A DNA stretch of 50,268 nucleotides, from the NCBI GenBank assembly GCA_007695245.1, contig REEE01000269.1, positions 1-50,268 on the forward strand, written 5' to 3'. This document shows positions 20,609 to 29,800 of the stretch, one piece after another. The notes below the pieces were generated by a model. It made no database searches. It was not told the origin of the DNA and worked only from the letters and a program-made list of their open reading frames with translations. Numbering within the stretch: position 1 is the first letter of the stretch; every line of letters begins with the position of its first letter. Both the position numbers and the translations under genes were made by a program. The DNA is from Candidatus Competibacteraceae bacterium. Its GTDB lineage: Bacteria > Pseudomonadota > Gammaproteobacteria > Competibacterales > Competibacteraceae.

Positions 20609-21304
20609 TCAGTCGTCGCCGCCCATGATCCCGAGGATCTGCAGCAAGCTGACGAAGATGTTGAAAATGCTCAGGTACAGGCCGTAGGTGGCCATGATGT
20701 AGTTGGTCTCGCCGCCGTTGATGATGCGACTGGTGTCGAACAGGATGAAGGCGCTCATCAGCAGGATGATCGCCGCCGAGATCGCGAGCGAGAGGGCGGG
20801 CATCTGCAGGAACAGGTTGGCCACGATCGCGACCACCATCACCATCATCCCGGCGAACACGAACCCACCCAAGAAGCTGAAGTCCCGCTTGGCGGTCAGG
20901 GCGTAGCCCGACAGTCCGAGGAAGATCAGCGCCGTGCCGCCGAACGCGGTGGCGATGATTTCCGGCCCCTTGGGCAGCGCCAGATAGGCGGTCAGGATCG
21001 ATCCCAGGCCGAGTCCCAACAGGCCCGTGATGGCGAAGATGACGCCGATCCCGGCGGAAGAGTTCGCGGCCCGCGGCAGGACGAACATCCCCATCAGGAT
21101 CGCGCCGATCACCGACACCAGGTACATCCAGGTCGGCAGCGCGAGGGCCATCGAGACGCCCGCCGTCAGGGCGCTGAAGGCGAGGGTGGCGGCGAGCAGC
21201 ATGTAGGTGTTGCGCAGAACCCTGTTACCGACCTCCGGCGCGGGCTTGTCCAGCGTCAGCGAGAAGGGCGCCCTGTTCATCGCGACATTTTCTTTGCGTA
21301 GCAT
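20609..21304 (-). CDS. BAX inhibitor-1 family membrane protein (YccA-like)
   Basis: This 231-residue protein has about seven hydrophobic segments and the family pattern: an N-terminal region before NTYMLLAATLAFSALTAG, then repeated transmembrane helices, and an acidic C-terminus after SLLQILGIMGGDD. YccA-like proteins are inner-membrane substrates and modulators of the FtsH protease, and the wider family forms pH-sensitive calcium leak channels. GGGGAGA lies about ten bases before the ATG at 21304. An internal ATG at 21280 lacks such a site. Two small dyads lie upstream at 21341-21353 and 21357-21369. Confidence 0.9.
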   Translation of the reverse strand: MLRKENVAMNRAPFSLTLDKPAPEVGNRVLRNTYMLLAATLAFSALTAGVSMALALPTWMYLVSVIGAILMGMFVLPRAANSSAGIGVIFAITGLLGLGLGSILTAYLALPKGPEIIATAFGGTALIFLGLSGYALTAKRDFSFLGGFVFAGMMVMVVAIVANLFLQMPALSLAISAAIILLMSAFILFDTSRIINGGETNYIMATYGLYLSIFNIFVSLLQILGIMGGDD

Positions 21305-21340
21305 CGTTGCAGAATCTCCCCAAGTTGATGAATGCTCATA

Positions 21341-21369
21341 TTGACCCTGTCAAACCGTGAACGGTTCAC
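21341..21369. promoter_or_regulatory. Paired dyads upstream of the BAX-inhibitor family gene
   Basis: TTGACCCTGTCAA (21341-21353) and GTGAACGGTTCAC (21357-21369) are two palindromes three bases apart, 37 and 53 bases before the start codon. Tandem short dyads at this distance look like binding sites of a dimeric regulator. On the minus strand the first supplies a TTGACA-like -35 but no convincing -10. No specific regulator is recognised. Confidence 0.4.
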
Positions 21370-21446
21370 TGGAAAGCCGCGCCCGGTTCGATCGTTGATT
21401 CTGTATTTTTAACATGAATCTTTTGTGCTTGTCCGCACAAATTGCT

Positions 21447-22838
21447 TCACCAGCGTCCGCTGCGTTTGAGATCCAGATACCGATCGACCATGGCCGCCGG
21501 CAGCCGGTCCGGTGGGACGTCCAGCACGATCGCCCCGTGCTGGCGCAGTTCTTCCTGAACCCGTTCCCGGCGCAGCCGGTAGTGGCAGGTCGTGGCGTAG
21601 AGTTGCGCTTGGGATAAATCGTGGATGGGCTGCTCCAGCACATCGTCGAGAATCGGCTCGCGCAGGTTGGCGATCAGCAGCCGGTGCCGGCGGCGCAGGA
21701 GGGCGACCGCCGGCCGCAATTCATCCTGATCCTCGTCGCGCAGGTTGGTCAGCAGGACGACCAGCGCCCGCTTGCGCTGGCGCGCCAGCAGCAGGCGGAC
21801 TGCCTCGACATAGTCCGGAGACTCCAGGGTCGGCTGCAATTGGTAGACGCCGTCGATCAGGGCGGGCAGCATCCCGGGCCCCGAGCGCGGCGCCAGCCAG
21901 CGTCGTTCGCCGCCGAAACCGTGCAGACCCGCCGCGTCGCCCTGCCGCAGGGCCACGTAGGCCAGCAGGATCAGGGCGTTGAGGGCATGATCGAAATGAC
22001 TCAGCGCGTCGTCCTGGGCGCGCATCCGCCGGCTGCAATCCAACAGGAACAGCACGGTTTGCTGGCGCTCCTCCTGATACTCCCTGGCGATGGGCTTGCG
22101 GAGGCGGGCGGTGGCTTTCCAGTCGATTTGCCGCAGGCTGTCGCCGATGCGGTATTCCCGCAGTTGCAGGAAATCCCGCCCTTCGCCGCGCCGTCGCCGC
22201 CGGTGGATGCCCAGCAACGTCTCTTGGCGATCCGCCGTCAGGCGGAGGTAGCGGGCGATGGCGGCGAAGTCGGGATAGACCCGCACGGTCGTCGGTTCGC
22301 CCAGACGATCGTTGCGCTGCCAGAGGCCTCGCGGCGAGTCCAGCCAGACTTGGACCGGAGCGAACGTCCATTCGCCACGCACCAGCGGGCGCAGACGATA
22401 AGTCAGTTCGATCCAGCCGCCCGCCGCCACGGTGAGCCGTTGCGGCAGGTCGGCGCACTCGGCGGCGGCGCTGGGATAGTGGTCGAAGACCGTCAGGGTG
22501 GCGGGTTGTGGCTGAGGGTTATCGAAACGCAGCCGAACCGGGTGCCAGACGCCCAGCGGCAGGGCGGGAGCGAGGACGCGCCCGGCCGCCAGCGGCGGCC
22601 GGCGCTGGAGAGCGAAGGCATCCCGCGCGACGCAGGCGCCGAGCAGACCGCCGGCCAGCAACCACCAGACTGTCAGTTCCGGCCAGACGACCGAGAGCAG
22701 ACCGAACAGGGTCCAGCCGGCCAGCCCTGACAGCAAGCGGGGGGTAGGAATCAGCGAGCAGCGTGGCAGGGTGGGCAAACCCTGAGTCGGGTGGAGAGGG
22801 GCGGGCGTTTGCCAAGAATCGGGCTGCGGAACAGTCAT
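21447..22838 (-). CDS. DUF58 domain protein
   Basis: This 463-residue protein has two N-terminal membrane helices (about residues 36-70), a beta-rich domain, and the DUF58 signature REYRIGDSLRQIDWKATARLRKPI near residues 231-254. A von Willebrand-like segment follows (TVLFLLDCSRRM with its Asp-x-Ser). DUF58 proteins usually sit with a MoxR ATPase and a transglutaminase-like protein. Neither is next to it here. The probable role is in envelope-associated complex assembly, but it is not defined. An AAGGACG motif lies shortly before the ATG at 22838. Confidence 0.85.
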   Translation of the reverse strand: MTVPQPDSWQTPAPLHPTQGLPTLPRCSLIPTPRLLSGLAGWTLFGLLSVVWPELTVWWLLAGGLLGACVARDAFALQRRPPLAAGRVLAPALPLGVWHPVRLRFDNPQPQPATLTVFDHYPSAAAECADLPQRLTVAAGGWIELTYRLRPLVRGEWTFAPVQVWLDSPRGLWQRNDRLGEPTTVRVYPDFAAIARYLRLTADRQETLLGIHRRRRRGEGRDFLQLREYRIGDSLRQIDWKATARLRKPIAREYQEERQQTVLFLLDCSRRMRAQDDALSHFDHALNALILLAYVALRQGDAAGLHGFGGERRWLAPRSGPGMLPALIDGVYQLQPTLESPDYVEAVRLLLARQRKRALVVLLTNLRDEDQDELRPAVALLRRRHRLLIANLREPILDDVLEQPIHDLSQAQLYATTCHYRLRRERVQEELRQHGAIVLDVPPDRLPAAMVDRYLDLKRSGRW

Positions 22839-22877
22839 GGTCGAGCGTCCTTTAAGATTTATTGTTATAAATTTATG

Positions 22878-22905
22878 GTTAAAAAATTCTTTATTTGCAT
22901 ATAAG
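22878..22905 (+). promoter_or_regulatory. Possible promoter of the sulfite reductase operon
   Basis: TATAAG at 22900-22905 is a plausible -10 in a strongly A/T-rich segment. A poor -35 (GTTAAA at 22878-22883) lies 16 bases upstream. It is about 90 bases before the start at 22993. The dyad TTAAGGTTTAA lies just downstream. The assignment is weak. Confidence 0.35.
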
Positions 22906-22992
22906 CCGGATGTTAAGGTTTAACGCTCATCCGTTCGTGGCAAAGTTCGCCGCGACGAAATGCAACCGGACTTCAGGTGGAAACGAACGACC

Positions 22993-24699
22993 ATGTATCA
23001 GTACGACTCCTACGATCAAACGTTGGTGGACGAGCGGGTGGCTCAATTCCGCGGTCAAGTCCGGCGTTATCTGGCCGGTGAGTTGAGCGACGACGAGTTT
23101 CGGCCGCTGCGGTTGATGAACGGTCTCTACATGCAGCGCCACGCGCCGATGTTGCGGGTCGCCATTCCCTACGGCCTGCTGTCGGCGCGGCAACTGCGCA
23201 TGTTGGCCCACATCGCCCGCCGTTATGATAAGGACTTTGGCCACTTCACGACCCGGCAGAACATTCAGTACAACTGGCCCAAGCTGGAAGAGACGCCGGA
23301 CATTCTCGCCGATCTGGCTCAGGTGGAGATGCACGCCATCCAGACCAGCGGCAACTGCATCCGCAACGTCACCGCCGATCATCTGTCCGGGGTCGCCCGG
23401 GATGAAATCGAAGACCCGCGCATCTACTGCGAGATCATCCGCCAGTGGTCGACCTTTCATCCCGAATTCTCCTATCTGCCGCGCAAGTTCAAGATCGCCG
23501 TGACCGGCGCGACCCACGACCGCGCGGCGGCGCAGGTCCACGACATTGGCTTAAACCTGGTGCGCGGCGAACGGGGCGAAATCGGCTTTCGGGTGCTGGT
23601 CGGCGGCGGTCTAGGTCGCACGCCGATGATCGGCCACGTCATCCGCGAATTCCTGCCCCAGCGCGATCTGCTGTCCTATCTGGAAGCGATCCTGCGGATC
23701 TACAACCAGTACGGGCGGAGGGACAATATATACAAGGCCCGGATTAAAATTCTGGTCAAGGCGTTGGGGCCGGACCAGTTCCGCGATGAGGTCGAGGCGG
23801 AGTGGGCGCAAATCAAGGATTCCGGGTTGGTGCTGGACGAAGTCGAAATCGAACGGGTGCGGCGCTTTTTCGCCCCGCCGCCGTATCAGGCCGACGCCGC
23901 CAGCGACCTCAGCTTCGCCCGCTGGCTCAAGAGCGACCAGCGGTTCGCCGCCTGGGTGCGCCACAACGTCGCCGAACACAAGGTGGCCGGTTACCACAAT
24001 GTCTTCGTGGCGCTGAAGGAACCGGGCGTCGCGCCGGGCGACATCACCGCCGCGCAGATGGACGCGGTGGCGGATCTCGCCGACCGTTACAGTTCCGGGC
24101 AGATCCGCGCCACGCATCACCAAAATCTGCTGCTGGCCGACGTGCGCCAGGCCGATCTTTATCCGCTGTGGCAGGCGCTCGAGACGCAAAAACTGGCCGC
24201 GCCGGTCATCGGCACCCTGGCGGACATGATCTGTTGTCCCGGCCTGGATTATTGCAGCCTGGCCAACGCCGGCTCCATCGACGTCGCGCATCAAATCAAT
24301 GAAAAATTCGACCGCCTGGACTATCTCTACGATCTCGGTGAGATCCGCTTGAACATGTCCGGCTGCATGAACGCTTGCGGCCACCATCATGTCGGCCACA
24401 TCGGCATTCTCGGCGTGGACAAGAAGGGCGAGGAGTGGTACCAGATTTCGCTGGGCGGGTCCTCGGAGAACGAGGCGTCCCTGGGTGAGATCCTCGGTCC
24501 CTCGGTGCCCAAGACCGAGGTCGCCAACACCCTGGAGCGCATCTTGCGGGTCTACGTCGCGGAGCGCGAGGAGGGCGAGCGGTTCATCGACACGATCCGG
24601 CGGGTCGGCCTGAAACCGTTTCGGGCGCGCGCCTATGCGCCGGAAAAGGAATCGGCGGCGGTGGACCCGGCACGAATCCTGGAAACGGACGCGGCATAG
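22993..24699 (+). CDS. cysI: Sulfite reductase hemoprotein (nitrite/sulfite reductase family)
   Basis: This 568-residue siroheme and [4Fe-4S] enzyme of the assimilatory sulfite/nitrite reductase family has FTTRQNIQYNW (residues about 85-95) as the substrate and siroheme segment. The cluster cysteines are Cys415 and Cys421 (C-x5-C) and Cys458 and Cys462 (C-x3-C, GCMNACGHH). The DUF934 gene downstream is the usual partner of sulfite rather than nitrite reductases in gammaproteobacteria, so reduction of sulfite to sulfide is preferred. The reductant is probably ferredoxin or an unknown donor because no cysJ is present. The start at 22993 (MYQYDSYDQ) is chosen over upstream in-frame codons by family fit. 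Confidence 0.9.
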   Translation: MYQYDSYDQTLVDERVAQFRGQVRRYLAGELSDDEFRPLRLMNGLYMQRHAPMLRVAIPYGLLSARQLRMLAHIARRYDKDFGHFTTRQNIQYNWPKLEETPDILADLAQVEMHAIQTSGNCIRNVTADHLSGVARDEIEDPRIYCEIIRQWSTFHPEFSYLPRKFKIAVTGATHDRAAAQVHDIGLNLVRGERGEIGFRVLVGGGLGRTPMIGHVIREFLPQRDLLSYLEAILRIYNQYGRRDNIYKARIKILVKALGPDQFRDEVEAEWAQIKDSGLVLDEVEIERVRRFFAPPPYQADAASDLSFARWLKSDQRFAAWVRHNVAEHKVAGYHNVFVALKEPGVAPGDITAAQMDAVADLADRYSSGQIRATHHQNLLLADVRQADLYPLWQALETQKLAAPVIGTLADMICCPGLDYCSLANAGSIDVAHQINEKFDRLDYLYDLGEIRLNMSGCMNACGHHHVGHIGILGVDKKGEEWYQISLGGSSENEASLGEILGPSVPKTEVANTLERILRVYVAEREEGERFIDTIRRVGLKPFRARAYAPEKESAAVDPARILETDAA

Positions 24700-24712
24700 G
24701 AGCGACCGAACC

Positions 24713-25219
24713 ATGCCACGAATCATCAAGAACCGGCAAATCGTCGATGACCCATGGCGACACGTCGCCGATGACGCCGAGCTGTCCGCCGGACCGGCGA
24801 TCGTGACCTTGGCGCGCTGGCGACGGGAGCGGGCCGCGCTGGTGGAACGCGAAGATCCGGTCGGCGTGCGGCTGCCGAATACCGTCGACGTGGCCGAACT
24901 GGCCGACGATCTGTCCCGATGGGCGGTCGTGGCGCTGGAGTTTCCCAAGTTCGCCGACGGCCGCGCCTATTCCCAGGCCCGGCTGTTGCGGGAGCGTTAT
25001 GGCTATCAGGGAGAAATTCGCGCGGTCGGCGACGTGTTGCGCGATCAGCTACTGTTTATGGCCCGCAGCGGTTTCGATGCGTTCGAGGTGCGCGCGGATC
25101 GCCGGCTGGAGGATGCGCTGGAGGCGTTCGGCGAATTCAGCGTGAGCTACCAACCGGCGGCCGACCAGCCGCTGCCGCTGTATCGGCGGGCGGCCCGGGA
25201 ACGCGGGCAACCGGTCTGA
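24713..25219 (+). CDS. DUF934 protein, sulfite reduction partner
   Basis: This 168-residue DUF934 protein carries the conserved block ALEFPKFADGRAYSQARLLR at about residues 74-93. DUF934 genes almost always follow the cysI-type sulfite reductase and often precede cysH, which is absent here. They are thought to help electron delivery or assembly, though the biochemical role is not established. The ATG at 24713 follows AGGAG by eight bases and lies 13 bases after the cysI stop, so the two form an operon. The longer frame from 24635 would overlap cysI and has no ribosome binding site. The gene converges on pppA. Confidence 0.85.
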   Translation: MPRIIKNRQIVDDPWRHVADDAELSAGPAIVTLARWRRERAALVEREDPVGVRLPNTVDVAELADDLSRWAVVALEFPKFADGRAYSQARLLRERYGYQGEIRAVGDVLRDQLLFMARSGFDAFEVRADRRLEDALEAFGEFSVSYQPAADQPLPLYRRAARERGQPV

Positions 25220-25302
25220 TCTCTCCTTTTTCCATCCTCCTGCTGCTCTCACCTCCCCAAGCCGGCTTGCGGCGGCGAGGAGGGAAAAACGCAGGATGGC
25301 CT

Positions 25303-26118
25303 TTATTCGAGATACCAGTCCGGTGGAATCGGCTGGGTCGTCGCTTCGGATCCCGCTTCCTCGGTGGGTTCCGAAGACGGATCGCTGATATACACCACCA
25401 CGGTGGTGACGTTGTCGCTGGCGTCGCGCATCAAGGCCAAATGAATGAAGGCCTTGACCGCCTCCTGACAGTTGCGAGCGCTGTGCGCGAGCAGGCGGGC
25501 GATTTCCTCGTCGCTCACCGTCTTGTTCAGACCGTCGCTGCATAATAGAAACAGATCGCCCGCCCGCAGCGGATAAATCGCCTCGTCGATTTGCAGGTCG
25601 TCGGTCGAGCCGATGGCTCGAGTGATGACGTTGGCCAGCGGGTGGCGGTGCGCTTCCTCGGGCGTGAGCAGACCCTGATCGACCAGTTGTTGTACGTGGC
25701 TGTGGTCGCGAGTCAGTTGCTGGAGTTCGCCGTCCCGCAACCGATAGACCCGGCTGTCTCCCAACCACAGGCAGGCGCACTGGGTTTCATAAGCCAGCAG
25801 CACCACCACGGTGGTGCCGATGGTGCGGTTCTGGTAACGCTGCGCTGATTCCTCGCGCAACTGCCGGTTCACCTCATGCAGCGTGTCCCGCACCGCTTGC
25901 AAAAACTCCGGCCAGTCGCCGGGCGGTGGGATTTGTTGCAGGGCTTCGACCACCATCCGACTGGCGAAATCGCCGGCCTCGTGTCCGCCCATGCCGTCGG
26001 CGACCGCCCAGAGTCCGATCTCCGGCATGACGAGGCAGGCGTCCTCGTTGATCGCTCGAACCATTCCGACGTGGCTGCGTCCGGCGGACGACCATTGCAA
26101 ACCGCGATGTGCATTCAT
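25303..26118 (-). CDS. pppA: PppA, T6SS-linked PP2C-type protein phosphatase
   Basis: This 271-residue PP2C family Ser/Thr phosphatase has metal-binding motifs in order: RAINEDACLV, WAVADGMGGHEAG, LWLGDSRVYRL, LLCSDGLNKTV and DASDNVTTVVV. In T6SS loci PppA removes the phosphate that the kinase PpkA puts on the FHA protein (TagH/Fha) and so resets firing. The gene is the last of the minus-strand T6SS operon, one base after tagF. No PpkA-like kinase is present in the window, so the opposing partner must be elsewhere or absent. The C-terminal 25 residues are a polar tail. Confidence 0.9.
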   Translation of the reverse strand: MNAHRGLQWSSAGRSHVGMVRAINEDACLVMPEIGLWAVADGMGGHEAGDFASRMVVEALQQIPPPGDWPEFLQAVRDTLHEVNRQLREESAQRYQNRTIGTTVVVLLAYETQCACLWLGDSRVYRLRDGELQQLTRDHSHVQQLVDQGLLTPEEAHRHPLANVITRAIGSTDDLQIDEAIYPLRAGDLFLLCSDGLNKTVSDEEIARLLAHSARNCQEAVKAFIHLALMRDASDNVTTVVVYISDPSSEPTEEAGSEATTQPIPPDWYLE

Positions 26119-26119
26119 C

Positions 26120-26866
26120 CTACTCTTCCTCTATGAGAGGCGGATCGCTCGGGGAACGGGCGATGCCGGCCAGCCATTGTTCGTTCCATCCCCATTGTGG
26201 CCAATTGCCATCCAGCAGCGCCGCGAAGCCGGCGACGGGCGGCAGGCCCGCGCAGATGAGCAGACAACGGGCGATCCGGTCGGAGCCCGCGGTCCACCAC
26301 AAACTGTGTTCGGGGAATCCGCGCCGCAATAAATAGCCGACCAGGGCCGGCGAGGTTTGGAACAGATCCAGCGGTTCCGGCAGCGGGCAATACCAGGCGT
26401 TACCGGCGACCGCTCCCGCGGTGGGGAAGTCGACCGGTGGGGGTGGCGCGCCCAGCGCCGCCACTTGCTGGCTGAAATCGTCCATGTTCAATTCGTCGCG
26501 CGCGAGCGCGTCCAGCGCCAGTCGTTCGGCGTGCAGAAACCAGGCTTCCTCGCTGGACGGTAAGGCGAACAGGGGCTGGTCCGGGCGCAGCGGTACGGTG
26601 ATCGCCAGTGGATAATAGCGGCCCACGCGATCCATGCTGGGCATCAGGATGCCCGCGTGAGCGTTCGGTCCACAGACGTCGGCACCCAGGGCAAATCGCC
26701 AGATGGGGCTGGTGCAGTAACCCTCGCGCCAGGATTCTCCGAGTTGCGCGCGGCTTTGGGCGATGGCGGCTTGCAGCCAGGCGTCCCAGGGGTCCAGAAA
26801 GGTTTTGGGTAAATGGCGGCTAATGAAGTCTCCCCGACTGGGCAGCTTGCCAAAAAAGCCGGCCAT
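26120..26866 (-). CDS. tagF: TagF, T6SS post-translational repressor
   Basis: With the ATG at 26866 the protein has 248 residues and begins MAGFFGKLPSRGDFISRHLP, the hallmark of TagF (DUF2094). It continues with the typical RYYPLAITVPL block. In Pseudomonas, TagF blocks T6SS assembly independently of, or through, Fha. In Agrobacterium, TagF and PppA are fused. Here they are adjacent separate genes with one base between. The frame is open far upstream into tssM on another frame, which is an artefact of GC-rich sequence. The tssM stop lies 20 bases before this start. Confidence 0.9.
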   Translation of the reverse strand: MAGFFGKLPSRGDFISRHLPKTFLDPWDAWLQAAIAQSRAQLGESWREGYCTSPIWRFALGADVCGPNAHAGILMPSMDRVGRYYPLAITVPLRPDQPLFALPSSEEAWFLHAERLALDALARDELNMDDFSQQVAALGAPPPPVDFPTAGAVAGNAWYCPLPEPLDLFQTSPALVGYLLRRGFPEHSLWWTAGSDRIARCLLICAGLPPVAGFAALLDGNWPQWGWNEQWLAGIARSPSDPPLIEEE

Positions 26867-26886
26867 GGAATTCCCGGTCTCGGAGA

Positions 26887-29800
26887 TTAAAGCTGATCTG
26901 GACACCGGAAACCCTCCAATTCCCGCAAGTGAAACGGATTGGAACCGCTGGCGGTTCGCAGTTCGTACAGGGCTTGCCGTCCTCCCAACTGAAACATGAC
27001 CCGGAATTGACCGGTGCCGGTCGGTTGAATCTGGGCCTGGTCGAGCAGTTTGAACCAGGCCCAGGGACCGGTTTCGCTCAACTGGGATGGACCGCCGGCG
27101 ACCGCCGGTAAAAACTCGATGCGCGCCTGCCCGGAAGCGCCGGTCCATTGCAGATCGGCGACGCGGGCGGCCTGCCCGGCGGTATGAGCGAGGGTTTGGC
27201 TGTCCAGACTGATGATCGCCTGCTGGATATCGCCGCTGAGTTGCACGGGAACCAACTGGAAGCGCACCGTGGGGGTCTGGCCGCCGGCGAACAGGGCGTC
27301 GCGGATGGCGGCGGCGCGCTGGAACGCTTGCAGGGCTTCCGGATCGATACTCTGGTCCGGCCCGCTGGGACCGCGCCAGCGCCAGGTGCCCCCGGTGGTC
27401 TCGACGTAGGGTTGCAAGTGTTGCTTGAAGAAACGGTCCATCAGGCCGTCCGGACCAAAGAAACGCCCGAAGGCGGCGATCGCGGCGTCCGGGGGACCCG
27501 CGATCGTGCGGCTCGCGCCGGGGTCGGGCGGGCGACCGACCCACTGAATGGTGCCGGGCGGGACCGCCGCGCCCGGCGCGCCCGGTCCGGGGCCGCTCCA
27601 CTGAATGGCGCTGCGCGCCAGTGGGTAGCGACCGTGCAAATTATCCTGAAAAAAAGCGGCGACCCGCGCCGCCCGCCACTGGGCGTTCAGGCGGTCGCGC
27701 ACGGTGCGGGTGATGTCGGAGCTGTCCTGGGCCAGTTGGTTGAGCAGGGTATTGAAGGGCGGCGGTTTGCGGGCGGCGTCCACTTGAAGCTGGTTGACCA
27801 CCGTCTCGAACTGATCTTTGAGATTCTGCGGCACGGCGCCTTCGGGACTGGCTTCCCGAGCGCGGGCGATGGCGTTCATGTGACCGTACAGCTCGTTGAG
27901 AACGGACAAGGTTCGGTCGAAAGGGGGGATCGCCCCATCGGGACCGGCGATTTCGCGACGGTATTGCCTGCTGAAGTCGGTCAGACGCGGATCGATCGTG
28001 CAGGGCTGGAGCGCGGCTTCGGTGGTGCCGGGACCGTTCTGGCCGAGAATGCCGGCGATCCGGCCGGTCAGCGAGGGATCGGTAGGGACCGGGCCGGCGT
28101 CCGGGGTCGGGGGTGGCTGGTCCAAGGCGGTTTCCCGGGCCACGGTTTCGATCAGGGCGCGCAGGGGCGAGGCCGGTCCGGACAGCACTTGCAGGATGTC
28201 GAGCGCCGCGTCCGGCGTATTGAAGGTTTTGATGCTGACGTCGGCCAGCAAACCTTGCCACTGTTGGAGATAGTCGCTGAGATAGAGCCGGCATACGCCG
28301 TCCGCGATCCGCTGCCGCTCGGCGGGATCGGTCGAGACCTGGATCGTCGTGCCCAGAATCCAGCTTTCATCGGCCAGGCGACCGACCAGTTTCGGGCTCT
28401 CGTTGAGAAAAAACGGGTAGTAGCCCCGGTAGGTGTAGAGTCCGGGAACGCCGGCGCTCAATGGCTGGCCGCTGCGGCGGGCGAAAACCCGCGGCGTGTC
28501 GGGACCGGCGGCGAGCGTGAGTCCCATCTCCGGTGGGACGCCGGCTTCGCGCGGGCTTTGCTTGAGCCGTTCGTAGATGCGCTGGGACAGGGGAACCTGA
28601 TTCAGCAGGTTTCGGGTGTTCTGGATCAGAGTCCCGTCCAGCGCGATGGGCGGTTGCAGCGGCGCCAGTTCCAGCAGCGCGTCGAGATGAGCCGACAGGT
28701 GGGCGCGCTGTTCCCGACTGACGGCGCGGGGCAGGTGGGCTTGCCACTCCTGCTCCATCCAGCCCTTGACGGTTTCGGCGTCGAAGCGCTCGGGATCGTC
28801 CAGCATCAAGTAGGCCCTGAGCGTGTCGTACAGATAACCGGTATTGCCGGCGTTCTGCCGCAGACGTTCTTCCATGCGCAGGATCACCCGCGGCAGCAGC
28901 GCCTGGACGAGGAGGCGCTCGTAGATCGACCGCGCCTCGCCGCCGAGCTTGTTGCCCTGATAGAGGCCGAAGCCCATCAGCCAGGGTTTGCCGGCGTCGC
29001 GGTCGCCGTAGCCGCCGGGAATGGCGCGCGCGGCGTCGAGCAACGGCAGGGCGGCGATGGGATCGGTTTGGTCGGGCGCGAGCGCCTGGATCTGCTGTTC
29101 GACGACGAGGCGCTGTTTTTCCACCGCTCGCACGTAGAGTTCGTTGCGGGCGTAGCTGGTCAGCCACAGCGCGGCGGCGGTCACGGTCACGAGCAGCGCG
29201 GCGGCGTAGGCGCCGCGCTGGATCCAGGCGCGCCAGCGTTCCACCCGCAGGTTGGCACCGGCCAGTTCGGCTTCCGGGAAGACGACGTCGCGCAACAACC
29301 GGGTGATGAAGTAGCTGCGGCCCTTGCCGGAGAAGGCGCCCAACGCTTGCCGGTGCAGGCCGAACGTGTTGGCCAGCGAACTCATCAGTCGGTCGATCGG
29401 CGTCCCTTCCTGGGTGCCGCTGGTGAAATACACCCCTCTCAGCAGCACGCGTTCCTCGAAACGGCTGGGACGGAAGGCGTCCTTGAGGAACTGGTCGGCG
29501 AGCGATTTGAGGGAGCCGAACTGCTGGGGCAGACTATAGATCAGGTCACGTCGCTGCGGGTCGCGTTCTTCCTGCAACCGGGCGACCAACCGCTCGTTCA
29601 AACGCCGTTCCAGTAACTCGAATTCTGCGGCGAAGCGCTCGACGACCCCATCCGGGTCGGCCGGGTCGTCCATGGGGAAAGTCATGCCCCAGACTTGGGC
29701 GCGCTCTTCCTGACCCAAATCGTTGAAGAACTCGATGAATCCGGCGATCAGATCGGCCTTGGTGAACAGCACGTAGATCGGGAAGCGGATGCCGAAATGC

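Noticed and set aside
26867-27601. N-terminal extension of tagF to 493 codons
   Set aside because: The extra residues are an alternative frame of tssM. The family start MAGFFGKLPSRGDF is at 26866.
27148-29616. 822-codon open frame antisense to tssM
   Set aside because: It overlaps the intact tssM coding region completely, and its composition (Gly, Gln, Arg-rich) is that of a frame shadow.
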